A program made the position numbers and the translations under genes. This document shows, one piece after another, positions 9,167 through 17,316 of a DNA stretch of 64,000 nt. Position 1 is the stretch's first letter, and every line of letters begins with the position of its first letter. The stretch covers positions 183,655 through 247,654 of the forward strand of contig NZ_JYNL01000009.1 of the NCBI RefSeq assembly GCF_001044235.1. Direction: 5' to 3'. Under the pieces are notes generated by a model. The model had not been told where the DNA came from. It made no database searches and saw only the letters and a program-made list of their open reading frames with translations. Origin of the DNA: Mycolicibacterium chlorophenolicum (GTDB taxonomy: Bacteria > Actinomycetota > Actinomycetes > Mycobacteriales > Mycobacteriaceae).

Positions 9167-9981
9167 GAGGACTCCTCTGCAGTCGTTGGCCATGTCCCGC
9201 CGATCAAGTGGCGCGGTTCGTGGTCCGGTGGTTCGGGGTGAGCGGACCGCGGTCGCGGGCCGTTCATGCGGGGAACCTAACAACGCCCCTTGGGGCCGGC
9301 GCGACACGACACTTCTACGGGGCACAAAGTTTCTCCGGCGCCACATCCTCTGCGGCGTCTTGTTTTTCGAGGCTTGGTGACGTTGTGACGGCCGTCGAAT
9401 GCGTCGTCGGCGCGCTGACCGAGATGACGTCGCTCGACGCTGCACCCCGTGAGTGGTGGTCGATATCGCCGCCGCTGTGTCCGGCCGCAGTGTTCGGCTC
9501 CGACGTTCGCCTCATAGTCGGCGCGGGAGGTTCACGCAGTGCAATCGTGGGAGGACCTGGCGGCCGGAAGAGCAGCGCTGAAACGGTTTTGGGAATCCGG
9601 GTGCGAGCAAAGCCCGGTCGCCGCCGTCCCCGCCGGAGTCGTCGCCGACATGGGTGCTGCGTAGAGCGGTCCCCGCGCCGGTCCTCGGGGCGGGTGGTGA
9701 TCGACGCACTGGGTCTCACCCGAGATGAAAAGCGCTGCCCGGTCAGGTTCCAGCCGAAGACTCCGGTTTAGAGGGCTGTCGCGCGGCTGCACGGGCCCTG
9801 GCCCCACACGGTCCCCAGTCGGGCGGTAGCACCCCGATCTCCCCACCGTGTGGACCTGGCGACCGCTCCCCATGAGATGCAATGCAGACGATGCTTGCGC
9901 GTAAAGCGTCGATAGCGTGGAACACACACGTTTTCCCAGGTGCCGTGTCTGACTCAGTGTGTATTTCGGTGAGTGCAGGGG

Positions 9982-10008
9982 GTGCAGTGCACGCGCGTAT
10001 AGCACCGC
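9982..10008. promoter_or_regulatory. Palindrome plus GTATAGCACCGC operator-like site
   Basis: GTGCAGTGCAC (perfect palindrome) is followed five bases later by GTATAGCACCGC. The reverse complement, GCGGTGCTATAC, matches half of the large palindrome upstream of parA (45229-45265) and the site at 57044-57056. The repeated use in separate intergenic regions suggests a binding site for one plasmid-encoded protein. Confidence 0.4.
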
Positions 10009-10016
10009 TTTGGTCC

Positions 10017-10061
10017 GAGTCGACTTCCCTGCCAGGTCCCTGGATGTATCTGAGTCGACTC
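10017..10061. repeat. Two GAGTCGACT repeats 35 bp apart
   Basis: GAGTCGACT occurs at 10017-10025 and again as the 10-bp perfect palindrome GAGTCGACTC at 10052-10061. They lie about 90-130 bases before the gene at 10150, a spacing suited to an operator. No known binding protein is recognised. Confidence 0.4.
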
Positions 10062-10149
10062 TGATACTCCCCGCGCCTGTCCCTAGGATCTCCCTAAAGG
10101 TGCCCCGACACGCCCCTGCATCCCCCCTGCCGCTGGTGAGGCCATTACC

Positions 10150-10878
10150 GTGCGCGTCATGAAGGCCTACATCTACGCCAGTCCTGCCGGAGCGGCGGCG
10201 CATGTGCTGTCTCAATGCTTCAGCGACTTCGCCGAGCTGTACCGGCACGGCTTCCTGCGGGACGACTCGATCGTGTGGGCCAATGCCGAAGCGCCGGACG
10301 CAAGTTTCTGGGCGCTCACGGATCGGAGCCAGTACGTGTACGTTCACCGCGCCACTGAGCCCGGCTACGTTCGGCTAACTTCAGGGCGGCTGCGCTGGGG
10401 GCGCAGTTTCGATGGCACGCTCGAGAAATTCGAGGTGGACATCGACACGCGCAACATCGCAGGCGAGCCCGACAAACATCTGACGTTGATCGTCAAACAC
10501 CGCGCGCCGGGGCGGCTGGTGAAGGTCATCGACGGTTCCCGTTTGGTCGACCTCGTTGACGGTTCCTACACCCGACCCGAGGCCACCGTCATCGATTTGG
10601 CTGCCTACAGGCCGCCGGCAGAGCTGGCTGGCGCCGGTGAATTCGAGGTCAATCACGCCCGGTATCACGGCGTGAATCACATGATGTCAAGCCTGAACGC
10701 CGACAATGCCGAGTTGATTCGAAGCCATCTCGGCCTCTTCGCGTTCGACATATCCGCCGAACAGATCGCCGCGATCAACGAGCATCTGCACGTGGTGGAG
10801 ACGTTCGCAGACGGGTTCGCCGAGGCCTTGTACGACCGCCTCTCGCGGGCGCATTCAGGCCCTGCTGCGCCTGACTGA
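10150..10878 (+). CDS. Hypothetical protein, 242 residues
   Basis: I do not recognise a family. The protein is soluble, with mixed alpha/beta composition, no signal peptide and no membrane segment. The GTG at 10150 has a purine-rich GGTGAGG about eight bases upstream; an ATG at 10159 is an alternative. It is the only clear gene in the 2-kb gap between the virB-like operon and the IS200/IS605 element, and it reads away from both secretion clusters. Its upstream region holds the palindromic repeats at 9982-10061. Confidence 0.65.
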   Translation: MRVMKAYIYASPAGAAAHVLSQCFSDFAELYRHGFLRDDSIVWANAEAPDASFWALTDRSQYVYVHRATEPGYVRLTSGRLRWGRSFDGTLEKFEVDIDTRNIAGEPDKHLTLIVKHRAPGRLVKVIDGSRLVDLVDGSYTRPEATVIDLAAYRPPAELAGAGEFEVNHARYHGVNHMMSSLNADNAELIRSHLGLFAFDISAEQIAAINEHLHVVETFADGFAEALYDRLSRAHSGPAAPD

Positions 10879-11054
10879 TCACGGGACTGCCACGCAGTTT
10901 CGGTAACGCGAAACGAACGACCGAGGTGTGATTCGTTCACGGGAGCCAGCCCGGAGCGTCGACTTCGGTGTTTCAATGCCGTGTCCGATTCGTCGTCGTC
11001 AGATCCGCGTTGCGGGCCGCATCCACTTCCAGTGACCCGAGATCGCGCCCGCGT

Positions 11055-11226
11055 GTGGCGCCTGCGCGCAGCACGGGTGGACCGGATCGCGACGGCTGTG
11101 AAAAGGCATGTACCGGGTGGTCGCCTGCGCGAGAAGTTGGGTTCGATGTGGACTTACCCGATCCTGACGCCGCCGTCATCTTGCGGGTCCAGAACACGAC
11201 ACAGGACCTCCCCATCAGTGCGTCCC
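11055..11226 (+). pseudogene. Possible 5' fragment of a gene interrupted by the IS200/IS605 element
   Basis: The frame from GTG 11055 becomes strongly protein-like towards its end (EVGFDVDLPDPDAAVILRVQ then NTTQDLPISA) and is cut by the left end of the insertion element. The sequence just after the element (12942 onward) resumes a protein-like frame. I infer, but cannot prove, that both belonged to one gene. No family is recognised. Confidence 0.35.
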
Positions 11227-11232
11227 GAGGGG

Positions 11233-11257
11233 CCCGGCGGCTTTAGCCGTCGGAGAA
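11233..11257 (+). repeat. Left-end subterminal hairpin of the IS element
   Basis: A GGCGGCT/AGCCGTC stem with a TTT loop, followed by GGAGAA. It matches the right-end hairpin closely in stem, position and following bases, as expected for IS200/IS605 ends. Confidence 0.7.
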
Positions 11258-11321
11258 TCGGGGCTGGTGAACACGCTGTGGTTCGTGAGGTTTGTCGGTG
11301 TCGTCTCCTAAGGTGCGCGAT

Positions 11322-11729
11322 ATGTCGGGACAGCGATTTCGTTGCACGTCGGCAGGCGTGTGCTCGCTGGGCCTGCATCTGGTGTGTTGCCCGAAGTACC
11401 GCCGCGGTGTGCTGGGTGGACGGGTTGCTCGGCGTCTGGGCGAGCTCATCGATGCGATCACAGCCGCACATGGCTGGGATATCGTGGCTCAGGAAGTGAT
11501 GCCCGATCATGTGGACCTGTTCGTGCGGGTGGGGCCGACTGACGCGCCAGCGGCCGTGGTGCGTGCTTTCCAGGGTCGAACCGCGCGTGTGCGGCGGGCG
11601 GAGTTCCCGCATCTGCGTAACTTCGCGAAGGTGTTGTGGTCGCCGTCGTATATCGCCGCGGCGGTCGGCTACGCGGCAGAGTCGACGGTGCGCCGCCACA
11701 TCGAGCATCAATGGGACGAGGTCGCCTGA
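11322..11729 (+). CDS. tnpA: IS200/IS605-family TnpA transposase with altered HUH motif
   Basis: 135 residues from ATG 11322 (AAGGTG upstream); TTG 11292 and GTG 11298 are alternative starts. TnpA nicks and rejoins single-stranded element ends through a tyrosine, with metal held by a His-hydrophobic-His motif. The expected tyrosine is present (LWSPSYIAAAVG). The metal motif reads PDHVDLFVRV, so the usual second histidine is aspartate. All other landmarks (CPKYRR, FQGRTAR, RRHIEHQ) are intact and the length is normal. The change may weaken or abolish activity, or be a tolerated variant. Confidence 0.85.
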   Translation: MSGQRFRCTSAGVCSLGLHLVCCPKYRRGVLGGRVARRLGELIDAITAAHGWDIVAQEVMPDHVDLFVRVGPTDAPAAVVRAFQGRTARVRRAEFPHLRNFAKVLWSPSYIAAAVGYAAESTVRRHIEHQWDEVA

Positions 11730-12910
11730 TGCGCCGGGCGTATGTGTTCAGGTTGCGTCCGACGGCGCGCCAACACGTCGCGCTGCATGCGTGTCTTGAC
11801 GCGCACCGGGAGCTGTACAACGCTGCCCTCCAGGAACGTCGGGATGCGTGGGCGCACAGCAAGACCCGGATCCGATATGGCGAACAGTCCGGGCAGTTGA
11901 CCGCGATTCGCGGCGTGCGCGCGGATCACGCGGTGTGGTCGTTTTCCAGCCAGCAGGCCACGCTGCACCGGTTGAGCAAGGCGTTCGACGGGTTTTTCCG
12001 ACGGGTGAAAGCCGGGCAAACGCCGGGGTATCCACGGTTCAAAGGTAAGGCGCGTTTCGATTCGGTGGAGTGGCCCAAAGACGGCGACGGGGCACGCTGG
12101 CTACCCGAGCATGATCGGGTGTATCTGCAGGGCATCGGTCAGGTGAAGGTAACCGCGCACCGTCAGGTGCAGGGCCGGGTGAAGACCATCGCGGTCAAGC
12201 GGCAAGGCCGCCGTTGGATGCTGGTCCTCTCGTGTGATGATGTGCCGGTCACTCCGCTGCCGGCCACAGGCAAGCAGGCCGGTATTGACGTCGGAGTGGT
12301 GACCTACGCGACGATGTCGGATGGCGCTACGGTGGACAATCCGCGGTGGGCACGTCAGGAAGCCACTCGGCTTGAAGTGGCGCAGCAGCGATTACAGCGC
12401 GCCAAGCGTGGCTCCAACAACCGTTCTGCGCGTCGGGAGACGGTGGCCGCGCGGCATCGTAAGATCGCCGACCGCCGCAAAGACTTTAACCACAAGCAAG
12501 CGCGCCGGCTAGTCGAGTCCTACGACCTACTGGTGGTGGAGGACCTCGCGATCGCGAACATGGTTCGCCGGGTCAAGCCGAAGCCGGACCCGGAGAAACC
12601 GGGACAGTTCCTTCCTAACGGTGCCCGAGCGAAGTCCGGGCTCAACCGATCGATCAGTGACGCTGGCTGGGGTCAGTTTGTCTCGATACTGCGCGCCAAA
12701 GCGGAAGACGCTGGGCGTATCTGGGTCGAGGTCAACCCCCGGCACACCTCCGATGGGTGTGAGTGCTGCGGACACGCAGTACCGGAAAATCGCGTCCGAC
12801 AAGCGGAATTCGTCTGCCAACGTTGCGGTCACACCGCACCCGCAGATGAACATGCCGCACGCAATATCCTCAGGGCTGGACTGGCCCTACACACCGCAAC
12901 CGCGGCGTAA
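11729..12910 (+). CDS. tnpB: TnpB, RNA-guided RuvC-type nuclease of the IS element
   Basis: 393 residues from the ATG overlapping the tnpA stop (TGATG). TnpB proteins are RNA-guided DNA nucleases, and the guide RNA is made from the element's 3' end. The RuvC acidic residues appear in GIDVGVVTYAT, LLVVEDLAIANM and ADEHAARNIL. A four-cysteine zinc finger lies between the last two (CECCG and CQRCGH). The N-terminal segment (MRRAYVFRLRPTARQ) and the FDGFFRRVKAG and PRFKGKARF segments are typical. Length is normal and no lesion is visible, so it may be active even if TnpA is not. Confidence 0.92.
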   Translation: MRRAYVFRLRPTARQHVALHACLDAHRELYNAALQERRDAWAHSKTRIRYGEQSGQLTAIRGVRADHAVWSFSSQQATLHRLSKAFDGFFRRVKAGQTPGYPRFKGKARFDSVEWPKDGDGARWLPEHDRVYLQGIGQVKVTAHRQVQGRVKTIAVKRQGRRWMLVLSCDDVPVTPLPATGKQAGIDVGVVTYATMSDGATVDNPRWARQEATRLEVAQQRLQRAKRGSNNRSARRETVAARHRKIADRRKDFNHKQARRLVESYDLLVVEDLAIANMVRRVKPKPDPEKPGQFLPNGARAKSGLNRSISDAGWGQFVSILRAKAEDAGRIWVEVNPRHTSDGCECCGHAVPENRVRQAEFVCQRCGHTAPADEHAARNILRAGLALHTATAA

Positions 12911-12945
12911 AAGAAGCCCGCCGCTTCCAGCGGCCGGAGAAGTCA
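12911..12945 (+). ncRNA. Right-end hairpin, probable 3' end of the TnpB guide RNA
   Basis: CCCGCCGCTTCCAGCGGCCGG forms a stem-loop immediately after the tnpB stop. In this family the guide (omega) RNA overlaps the 3' end of tnpB and finishes at the right end, so its guide would start just beyond this point at about 12946. The RNA is inferred from the family; only the hairpin is seen. Confidence 0.5.
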
Positions 12946-13116
12946 CAGCGGTTGTCAACGTGTCCGTCCGGCAGGGGTGCGGTGCGGTCAGGATGAAGCG
13001 GATCGGTCGGCCCGAGCCGACGCCGTTCATCATCCGCCGTAACGGCACGCTGGCCGATCGAGAGTCGGCGGCACTCATCGGCCGTGTCTATCTCGATCGC
13101 TTGTTGGGTTGGACGG
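12942..13116 (+). pseudogene. Gene fragment trapped between the IS element and the Tn554-like transposon
   Basis: The frame reads protein-like sequence (VVNVSVRQGCGAVRM, then PTPFIIRRNGTLADRE and SAALIGRVYLDRLLGW) with no start of its own at the left. It ends within a few codons of the transposon's inverted repeat, which supplies the stop. I read it as the middle part of a gene whose start lies left of the IS element and whose end lies right of the transposon at 25211-25315. A short independent gene from ATG 12994 (44 residues) is the alternative. Confidence 0.4.
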
Positions 13117-13131
13117 CTTATCTGTAACGGG
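13117..13131 (+). repeat. Left 15-bp inverted repeat of the transposon
   Basis: CTTATCTGTAACGGG is the exact reverse complement of the sequence at 25195-25209. A partial third copy, CCGTTACAGATAA, lies at 25117-25129. Confidence 0.75.
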
Positions 13132-13466
13132 AACTGTGAAACCGTTCGCTGCCGCTGGTAGGCACGTAAGTTACATGTGTACTACCGACCGGGTAGGTCT
13201 GCTAATCCGTACGCATGTGTAGGACGTGTGTCAGGGGTCTGACTTGGATCCCCGCGTGACAGATCTGTTGTCCAATGGGCGGTCGACAGAAGTCAGGCGC
13301 CACTGAAGTGAACGCTCCTGCGTAGCGCTCATGGCGACCGCCCATGATCTCCAGATCGATCCGGGGCATCGTCGATCGGTATTGGTGAGCTAGTGGTTCA
13401 GTGAAGATTCGATGAAGAACGCGGCGTTTCGATTCATCGCCTGGGTGGCATCGGCATGATCGAGTC
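13132..13466. other. Non-coding left subterminal region of the transposon
   Basis: I see no convincing gene here. The segment ACATGTGTACTAC at 13171-13183 resembles ACATGTATACTAC at about 19111-19123, also inside the transposon, and a TGTGTAGGAC stretch near 13214 also appears, inverted, near the right end (about 25175-25184). These may be recombinase or regulator sites. The promoter of the gene at 13467 should lie in the right part. Confidence 0.35.
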
Positions 13467-13907
13467 ATGACCGAAACGCCCGAATCCCGGACTGAACCGA
13501 CCGCGGTGGCCACCGAGCAGGGGCGCGGGGAGCTGTCGCCTGGATCGGACCGTCCCAACAGGCTCACCCAGAGCGCGGCATGGGTGGGCATCGTTGCTGG
13601 TGTCGTGTTCATCGTCGCGGTGATCTTCTTCTCCGGGTTCTTCGTCGGAAAGCAGTACGGCGGCGGTTACCGCGACGGGCGCGGAATGTCTTACCCCGGC
13701 GGGATGATGGGGCCCGGCGGGATGATGGGCCCCGGAGGACCCGGCGGGATGATGGGCCCCGGAGGACCCGGCGGGATGATGGGCCCTGGATCGTGGGGAC
13801 CGGGCGGGATGATGGGGCCTGGATCGTGGGGACCCGGGATGATGGGCCCCGGTCAGCAGCCATCGCCGACCACAACTCCGGCCGTCCCAACCACGCCTCA
13901 GCGGTAG
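13467..13907 (+). CDS. Membrane-anchored protein with Met-rich GMMGPG repeats
   Basis: 146 residues. About 38 polar residues precede one membrane segment (VGIVAGVVFIVAVIFFSGFF). The C-terminal half is low complexity, with six copies of a Met-Met-Gly-Pro-Gly unit separated by Gly/Pro or SWGP linkers and a short Pro/Thr tail. The repeats would lie outside the membrane. Met-rich repeats are often copper-binding, and the neighbours (metal ATPase, CmtR-like regulator, cupredoxin) fit a metal-binding role. The repeat DNA is itself tandem, so copy number may vary between strains. Specific function is inferred. Confidence 0.8.
   Translation: MTETPESRTEPTAVATEQGRGELSPGSDRPNRLTQSAAWVGIVAGVVFIVAVIFFSGFFVGKQYGGGYRDGRGMSYPGGMMGPGGMMGPGGPGGMMGPGGPGGMMGPGSWGPGGMMGPGSWGPGMMGPGQQPSPTTTPAVPTTPQR
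13697..13855 (+). repeat. Tandem DNA repeats coding the GMMGPG units
   Basis: The block GGCGGGATGATGGGCCC with a variable spacer is repeated about six times with near-identical bases. This marks recent tandem expansion inside the gene at 13467-13907. Confidence 0.8.
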
Positions 13908-13980
13908 CCCTTTCACCCCGCGGGTTGGGCTGCACCAAGCCCCTACCGCTGTGCTGCGACAGGGTGGTGGAGCCACCTCG

Positions 13981-14349
13981 TTAGGGCATCGGCGGCGTGC
14001 TTCTTGCTATGCGCGTCCGAAGAGTGGTTCGCCGTCGTTGCCAGAGTAGGAAGATGAACCGGTCCAGGTCGGCGCGCAGTTCATCGGCGGTGCAGCCGGG
14101 ATGACCGACGTAGTGGGTCAGTGATGCGTCGAGGCGCCCGGTGTCGGAGGCGAGCCAGTCGTTGACGAACTGCAGCAGCTCGGTCAATTCGACGGCATCG
14201 GCGATATCCAAGCGGCATAAACACGCCTCCGGATCGGGGTTGCCGTCGACGACAATCGGATTAGCCGGCCTGACGAGTGCAGGTCGGCCTTTGATTGCGG
14301 GTGTTCTCCAACAGCGTGGCCGGTGGCCTACCGCCCCAGCAGCACGCAC
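13981..14349 (-). CDS. Hypothetical protein of the metal island
   Basis: 122 residues from GTG 14349, though the start is uncertain because no in-frame alternative lies closer to the conserved-looking part. The core (ADAVELTELLQFVNDWL, LTHYVGHPGCTADELR, DRFIFLLWQ) is helical, acidic and soluble. I do not recognise a named domain. It is co-oriented with the DUF302 and ATPase genes downstream of them in the leftward run, so it may belong to the same transcript. Confidence 0.6.
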   Translation of the reverse strand: MRAAGAVGHRPRCWRTPAIKGRPALVRPANPIVVDGNPDPEACLCRLDIADAVELTELLQFVNDWLASDTGRLDASLTHYVGHPGCTADELRADLDRFIFLLWQRRRTTLRTRIARSTPPMP

Positions 14350-14387
14350 TTGTCATCGTTCGCGCGGCGAACGCGGCCGGGGGAGGG

Positions 14388-14795
14388 TTAGGTGTGGTCG
14401 AGTGCGTCGATGACGGCTTGCAGTTTGGTGGTGACCTGTTCGGCGACCTGTGCTACTCCGGGTGCGTCGCTGAGGTCGGCCATCAGCGCGGGATTGATGG
14501 CATCGACGATGACGGTGTCGTTGCCGTGGGTGGTGTCGGCGCGCACGACGACGTTGCAGGGCAGCAGCAGCCCGATCTCGGGGTCGCTGAGCACGGCTTG
14601 ATGCGCCAGGGGCGGGTTGCAGGCTCCCAGGATCAGATAGTCGGCCATGTCGACGTCGAGTTTGGCCTTCATGGTGGCTTTCACGTCGATCTCGGTGAGC
14701 ACCCCGAACCCGTGGTCGGCCAGGGCTTTTCGGGTTCGCGTGACCGCGTCGTCGAAGGAGGTGTGCAGTGTGGTTGATAGTGCCAGTTTGGTCAT
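14388..14795 (-). CDS. DUF302-family protein
   Basis: 135 residues. The pattern of an N-terminal strand followed by TRKALADHGFGVLTEIDVKA, LGACNPPLAHQAVLSDPEIG and LLPCNVVVRAD is the DUF302 signature. The conserved Cys-Asn-Pro and Pro-Cys-Asn segments are intact. Members are often encoded with metal transport or metal sensing genes, but their biochemical role is not settled. It lies 17 bp from the ATPase stop and is probably co-transcribed with it. Confidence 0.9.
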   Translation of the reverse strand: MTKLALSTTLHTSFDDAVTRTRKALADHGFGVLTEIDVKATMKAKLDVDMADYLILGACNPPLAHQAVLSDPEIGLLLPCNVVVRADTTHGNDTVIVDAINPALMADLSDAPGVAQVAEQVTTKLQAVIDALDHT

Positions 14796-14812
14796 CGTTG
14801 TCTCTTTCCTGC

Positions 14813-16795
14813 TCAGCGGTGTGCGGCGTTTCCGATCTGTGCTGTCGCGCGGCGGGTGCTCACCCGCCGGCCGTGTGGTTGCGGGATCCCGGCTAGGGGT
14901 TGGGTGCGCCCGGCGCGGACGCCGTTGGCGATGACGACGATTTCGGCGAGTTCGTGCACGAGCACCACGGCGGCCAGGCCGAGGACACCGAGTAGGGCCA
15001 GGGGCAGCAGGATGGTGATGATCGCCAACGATAGGCCGATGTTTTGCAGCATGATGCGCCGGGATCGGCGGGCGTGGGACAGCACTTGGGGCAGGTGGCG
15101 CAGGTCTTGGCCCATCAGGGCGACGTCGGCGGTTTCGATGGCGACGTCGGTGCCCATGGCGCCCATCGCGATGCCCAGGTCGGCGGTGGCCAGGGCGGGG
15201 GCGTCGTTGACGCCGTCACCGACCATCGCGGTGGGCCGCCGGGAGCGCAGTTCCTCGATGATGCGGGCCTTGTCCTCGGGCCGCAGGTCAGCGTGCACGT
15301 CGTCGATGCCGGCGTCGGCGGCCAGCGCCCGGGCGGTGCGCTCGTTGTCCCCGGTCAGCATCGCCACCTGGTAGCCGTGGGCGCGCAGCCCACCGATCAC
15401 CTCGGGGGCTTCGGGTCGCAGTTCGTCGCGCACCGCCACCGCACCCAACACGGCGCCGTCGCGTTCGACGAGCACCGCGGTCGCCCCGGCGCGCTGCATC
15501 CGGTCGATGACCTCGGCCAGCGGGCCAGGTTGGATCCAGCCGGGACGCCCGAGCCGGACCAGACTCCCGTCCAGCCACCCGGACAGCCCGGCACCGGGTA
15601 CCGATTCAACATCGCGGGCCGGAGTGAGCTGATCGGTGGCGGCGAGGATGGCCGCGGCCAGCGGGTGTTCACTGCGGGCCTCCAGCGCGGCGGCCACCGC
15701 CATCACCTCGCCGCCCGAAACCCCGTCGGCGGGTACCACGGTGATGACGGTGGGCTGGTTGCGGGTCAGCGTGCCGGTCTTGTCCAGGGCGATCCCACGG
15801 ATGCGGCCCAATGCCTCCAGCGCGGCACCGCCTTTGATGAGGACACCCATCTTGCTCGCGGCGCCGATCGCGGCGACCACGGTGACCGGCACCGCGATCG
15901 CCAGCGCGCACGGTGAGGCCGCGACCAGCACCACCAGCGCCCGTTCGATCCACACCCGCGGATCCCCGACCACGCTGCCCGCCACGGCGATGATCGCCGC
16001 GGCGACCATGACGGCCGGCACCAGCGGGCTGGCGACCCGGTCGGCCAGGCGTTGGCTGGAACCCTTGCGAGCCTGCTCGGCCTCCACAATCGCCACGATC
16101 CGGGCCAGCGAGTTGTCGGTGGCGGTGGCGGTGATCTGCACGTCGAGCACCCCGGTGCCGTTGATCGAGCCGGCGAACACCGCATCACCGGGGCCGGCTT
16201 CGATCGGCACCGACTCCCCAGTGATCGCCGAGGTGTCCAGCGCGCTGCGGCCCGCGGTGATGACCCCGTCGGTGGCGATGCGCTCCCCGGGTTTGACCAC
16301 CATCACCTCGCCCACGGCGAGTTCGGTGGGGGCGACCCGGTATTCGCGCCCACCGCGGCGCACCGTGGCGACGGCAGGGACCAGCGACAGCAGCGCCCGC
16401 AAGCCCCGGCGGGTGCGGGTGATCGAGTACTCCTCGAGGCCTTCGCTGATCGCGAACAAGAACGCCAGCATCGCGGCCTCGCCGACCTCACCGAGGGACA
16501 CCGCACCGACAGCGGCGATCGTCATCAGCGTGCCGACACCGATCTTGCCCGCCACCAACCGCTTCAACGTGGACGGGACGAAGGTCACACCGGCGATCAC
16601 CAGTGCCGCGGCCTCCGCCACCAGCGTCACCGGCCCGGGTCCGCCAGCCCAGCCCACGATCAGACCCGCCAGCAGCAGCACCCCGGCCAGCGCGGCAGCC
16701 CGGATCTCGCTGACCTGCCACAGTTTCTCCGGGCCCCGCTCGCGCTCATCGCGCTCGGCACCGGGGTCGTCGTGGCCGCAGCAGGTGTCACTCAC
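14813..16795 (-). CDS. Heavy-metal P1B-type ATPase (CtpG/CadA-like exporter)
   Basis: 660 residues. P-type hallmarks are all present: TGES in the actuator domain, DKTGT at the phosphorylation site, SEHPLA in the nucleotide domain and GDGVNDAP in the hinge. The membrane metal site reads SPC rather than the CPC of most Cu/Zn/Cd pumps, and the last helices carry VLVHELAEIVV. There is no N-terminal HMA domain; instead a short Cys/His motif (TCCGHDD) lies at residues 4-10. The pairing with a CmtR-like regulator resembles ctpG-cmtR of M. tuberculosis, which points to Cd/Pb-type metals, while SPC also occurs in Co/Ni/Fe pumps. Confidence 0.9.
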   Translation of the reverse strand: MSDTCCGHDDPGAERDERERGPEKLWQVSEIRAAALAGVLLLAGLIVGWAGGPGPVTLVAEAAALVIAGVTFVPSTLKRLVAGKIGVGTLMTIAAVGAVSLGEVGEAAMLAFLFAISEGLEEYSITRTRRGLRALLSLVPAVATVRRGGREYRVAPTELAVGEVMVVKPGERIATDGVITAGRSALDTSAITGESVPIEAGPGDAVFAGSINGTGVLDVQITATATDNSLARIVAIVEAEQARKGSSQRLADRVASPLVPAVMVAAAIIAVAGSVVGDPRVWIERALVVLVAASPCALAIAVPVTVVAAIGAASKMGVLIKGGAALEALGRIRGIALDKTGTLTRNQPTVITVVPADGVSGGEVMAVAAALEARSEHPLAAAILAATDQLTPARDVESVPGAGLSGWLDGSLVRLGRPGWIQPGPLAEVIDRMQRAGATAVLVERDGAVLGAVAVRDELRPEAPEVIGGLRAHGYQVAMLTGDNERTARALAADAGIDDVHADLRPEDKARIIEELRSRRPTAMVGDGVNDAPALATADLGIAMGAMGTDVAIETADVALMGQDLRHLPQVLSHARRSRRIMLQNIGLSLAIITILLPLALLGVLGLAAVVLVHELAEIVVIANGVRAGRTQPLAGIPQPHGRRVSTRRATAQIGNAAHR

Positions 16796-17165
16796 AGGCA
16801 GACCCCGATGCGCTGCCTGTGCCGTAATTGGGGCACAACGCGACCGCGTTGCCGGTGGCCGCCAGCAGTGTTTCGGCCGCCGCCAACAGATCGAGCAGTT
16901 CCGGGCGGGTCAACGAATAGAACACCTGCCGTCCCTGCGGACGGCCCGCCACCAGACCGCACTCGCGCAGACACCCCACATGCGCCGACACCGTCGACTG
17001 GGCCAACCCCAACTCCGCAACCAGGTCGGCCACCCGGGCCTCCCTGTGAGCCAACCGGCCCACGATCGCCAACCGGGTGCCATCAGAGAGGCCACGGAAC
17101 AACGCCACCGCCGCATCCACACCCGACGCCGGTCCGGCCAGACAACCCGCACTATCCATCGTCAT
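16788..17165 (-). CDS. cmtR: ArsR/SmtB-family metal sensor, CmtR-like
   Basis: 125 residues from ATG 17165; ATG 17159 is an alternative. The winged helix is clear (LSDGTRLAIVGRL, LGLAQSTVSAHVGCLRECGL, GRQVFYSL). The CLRECG cysteines in the recognition region match the Cys57/Cys61 Cd/Pb ligands of M. tuberculosis CmtR, and C-terminal cysteines (LCPNYG, near the end SAC) could supply the third ligand. The stop overlaps the ATPase start by eight bases, so repressor and pump form one operon that the repressor presumably controls. Confidence 0.88.
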   Translation of the reverse strand: MTMDSAGCLAGPASGVDAAVALFRGLSDGTRLAIVGRLAHREARVADLVAELGLAQSTVSAHVGCLRECGLVAGRPQGRQVFYSLTRPELLDLLAAAETLLAATGNAVALCPNYGTGSASGSACE

Positions 17166-17316
17166 TGGACGATAATACTGTGTTTTAGCTGGTAATACCG
17201 AAAGACACCGATCATTGAGGACCATCGGCCCTACCTGGCATCGGCACTGCGCGAGCAGGCTGGCCTGAGCAGCCCCCGGTGCGGGGCTTGGTATTTCAGG
17301 CGAAAGGGACACGACC
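17166..17316. promoter_or_regulatory. Divergent promoter region with AT-rich operator candidate
   Basis: The region lies between the leftward cmtR-like/ATPase operon and the rightward SHOCT/cupredoxin genes. Next to the regulator start, at about 17170-17198, is an AT-rich stretch (GATAATACTG ... TGGTAATACC) with two AATAC copies, unusual in this GC-rich context. ArsR-type repressors bind such AT-rich imperfect repeats, so it is a likely operator for both directions. Confidence 0.45.

Larger units (their letters stand above)
9194..10149. other. Gene-free control region between the virB-like operon and a rightward gene
   Basis: Open frames here overlap each other and show no protein-like composition, so I call no gene. 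The right half contains palindromic motifs: GTGCAGTGCAC at 9982-9992, a GTATAGCACCGC site at 9997-10008 that recurs elsewhere in the window, and two copies of GAGTCGACT at 10017 and 10052. It probably carries the promoters of the leftward virB-like operon and of the gene at 10150. Confidence 0.45.
11215..12945 (+). mobile_element. IS200/IS605-type insertion element with tnpA and tnpB
   Basis: The element carries a Y1-type transposase gene and a tnpB gene that overlap by one base. It is flanked by subterminal hairpins: CCCGGCGGCTTTAGCCGTCGG at 11233-11253 and CCCGCCGCTTCCAGCGGCCGG at 12917-12937, both followed directly by AGAA. Similar hairpins at both ends are what TnpA recognises in this family, which makes no target duplication. 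The exact outer ends are estimated to within about 20 bp. Confidence 0.8.

Noticed and set aside
9208..9771. Possible rightward gene in the control region
   Set aside because: Arg/Gly/Ser-rich with no protein-like pattern, no ribosome-binding site and competing frames on both strands.
13697..13855. Tandem repeats as a CRISPR array
   Set aside because: The repeats are in-frame coding units of a Gly/Met/Pro-rich protein with no unique spacers.
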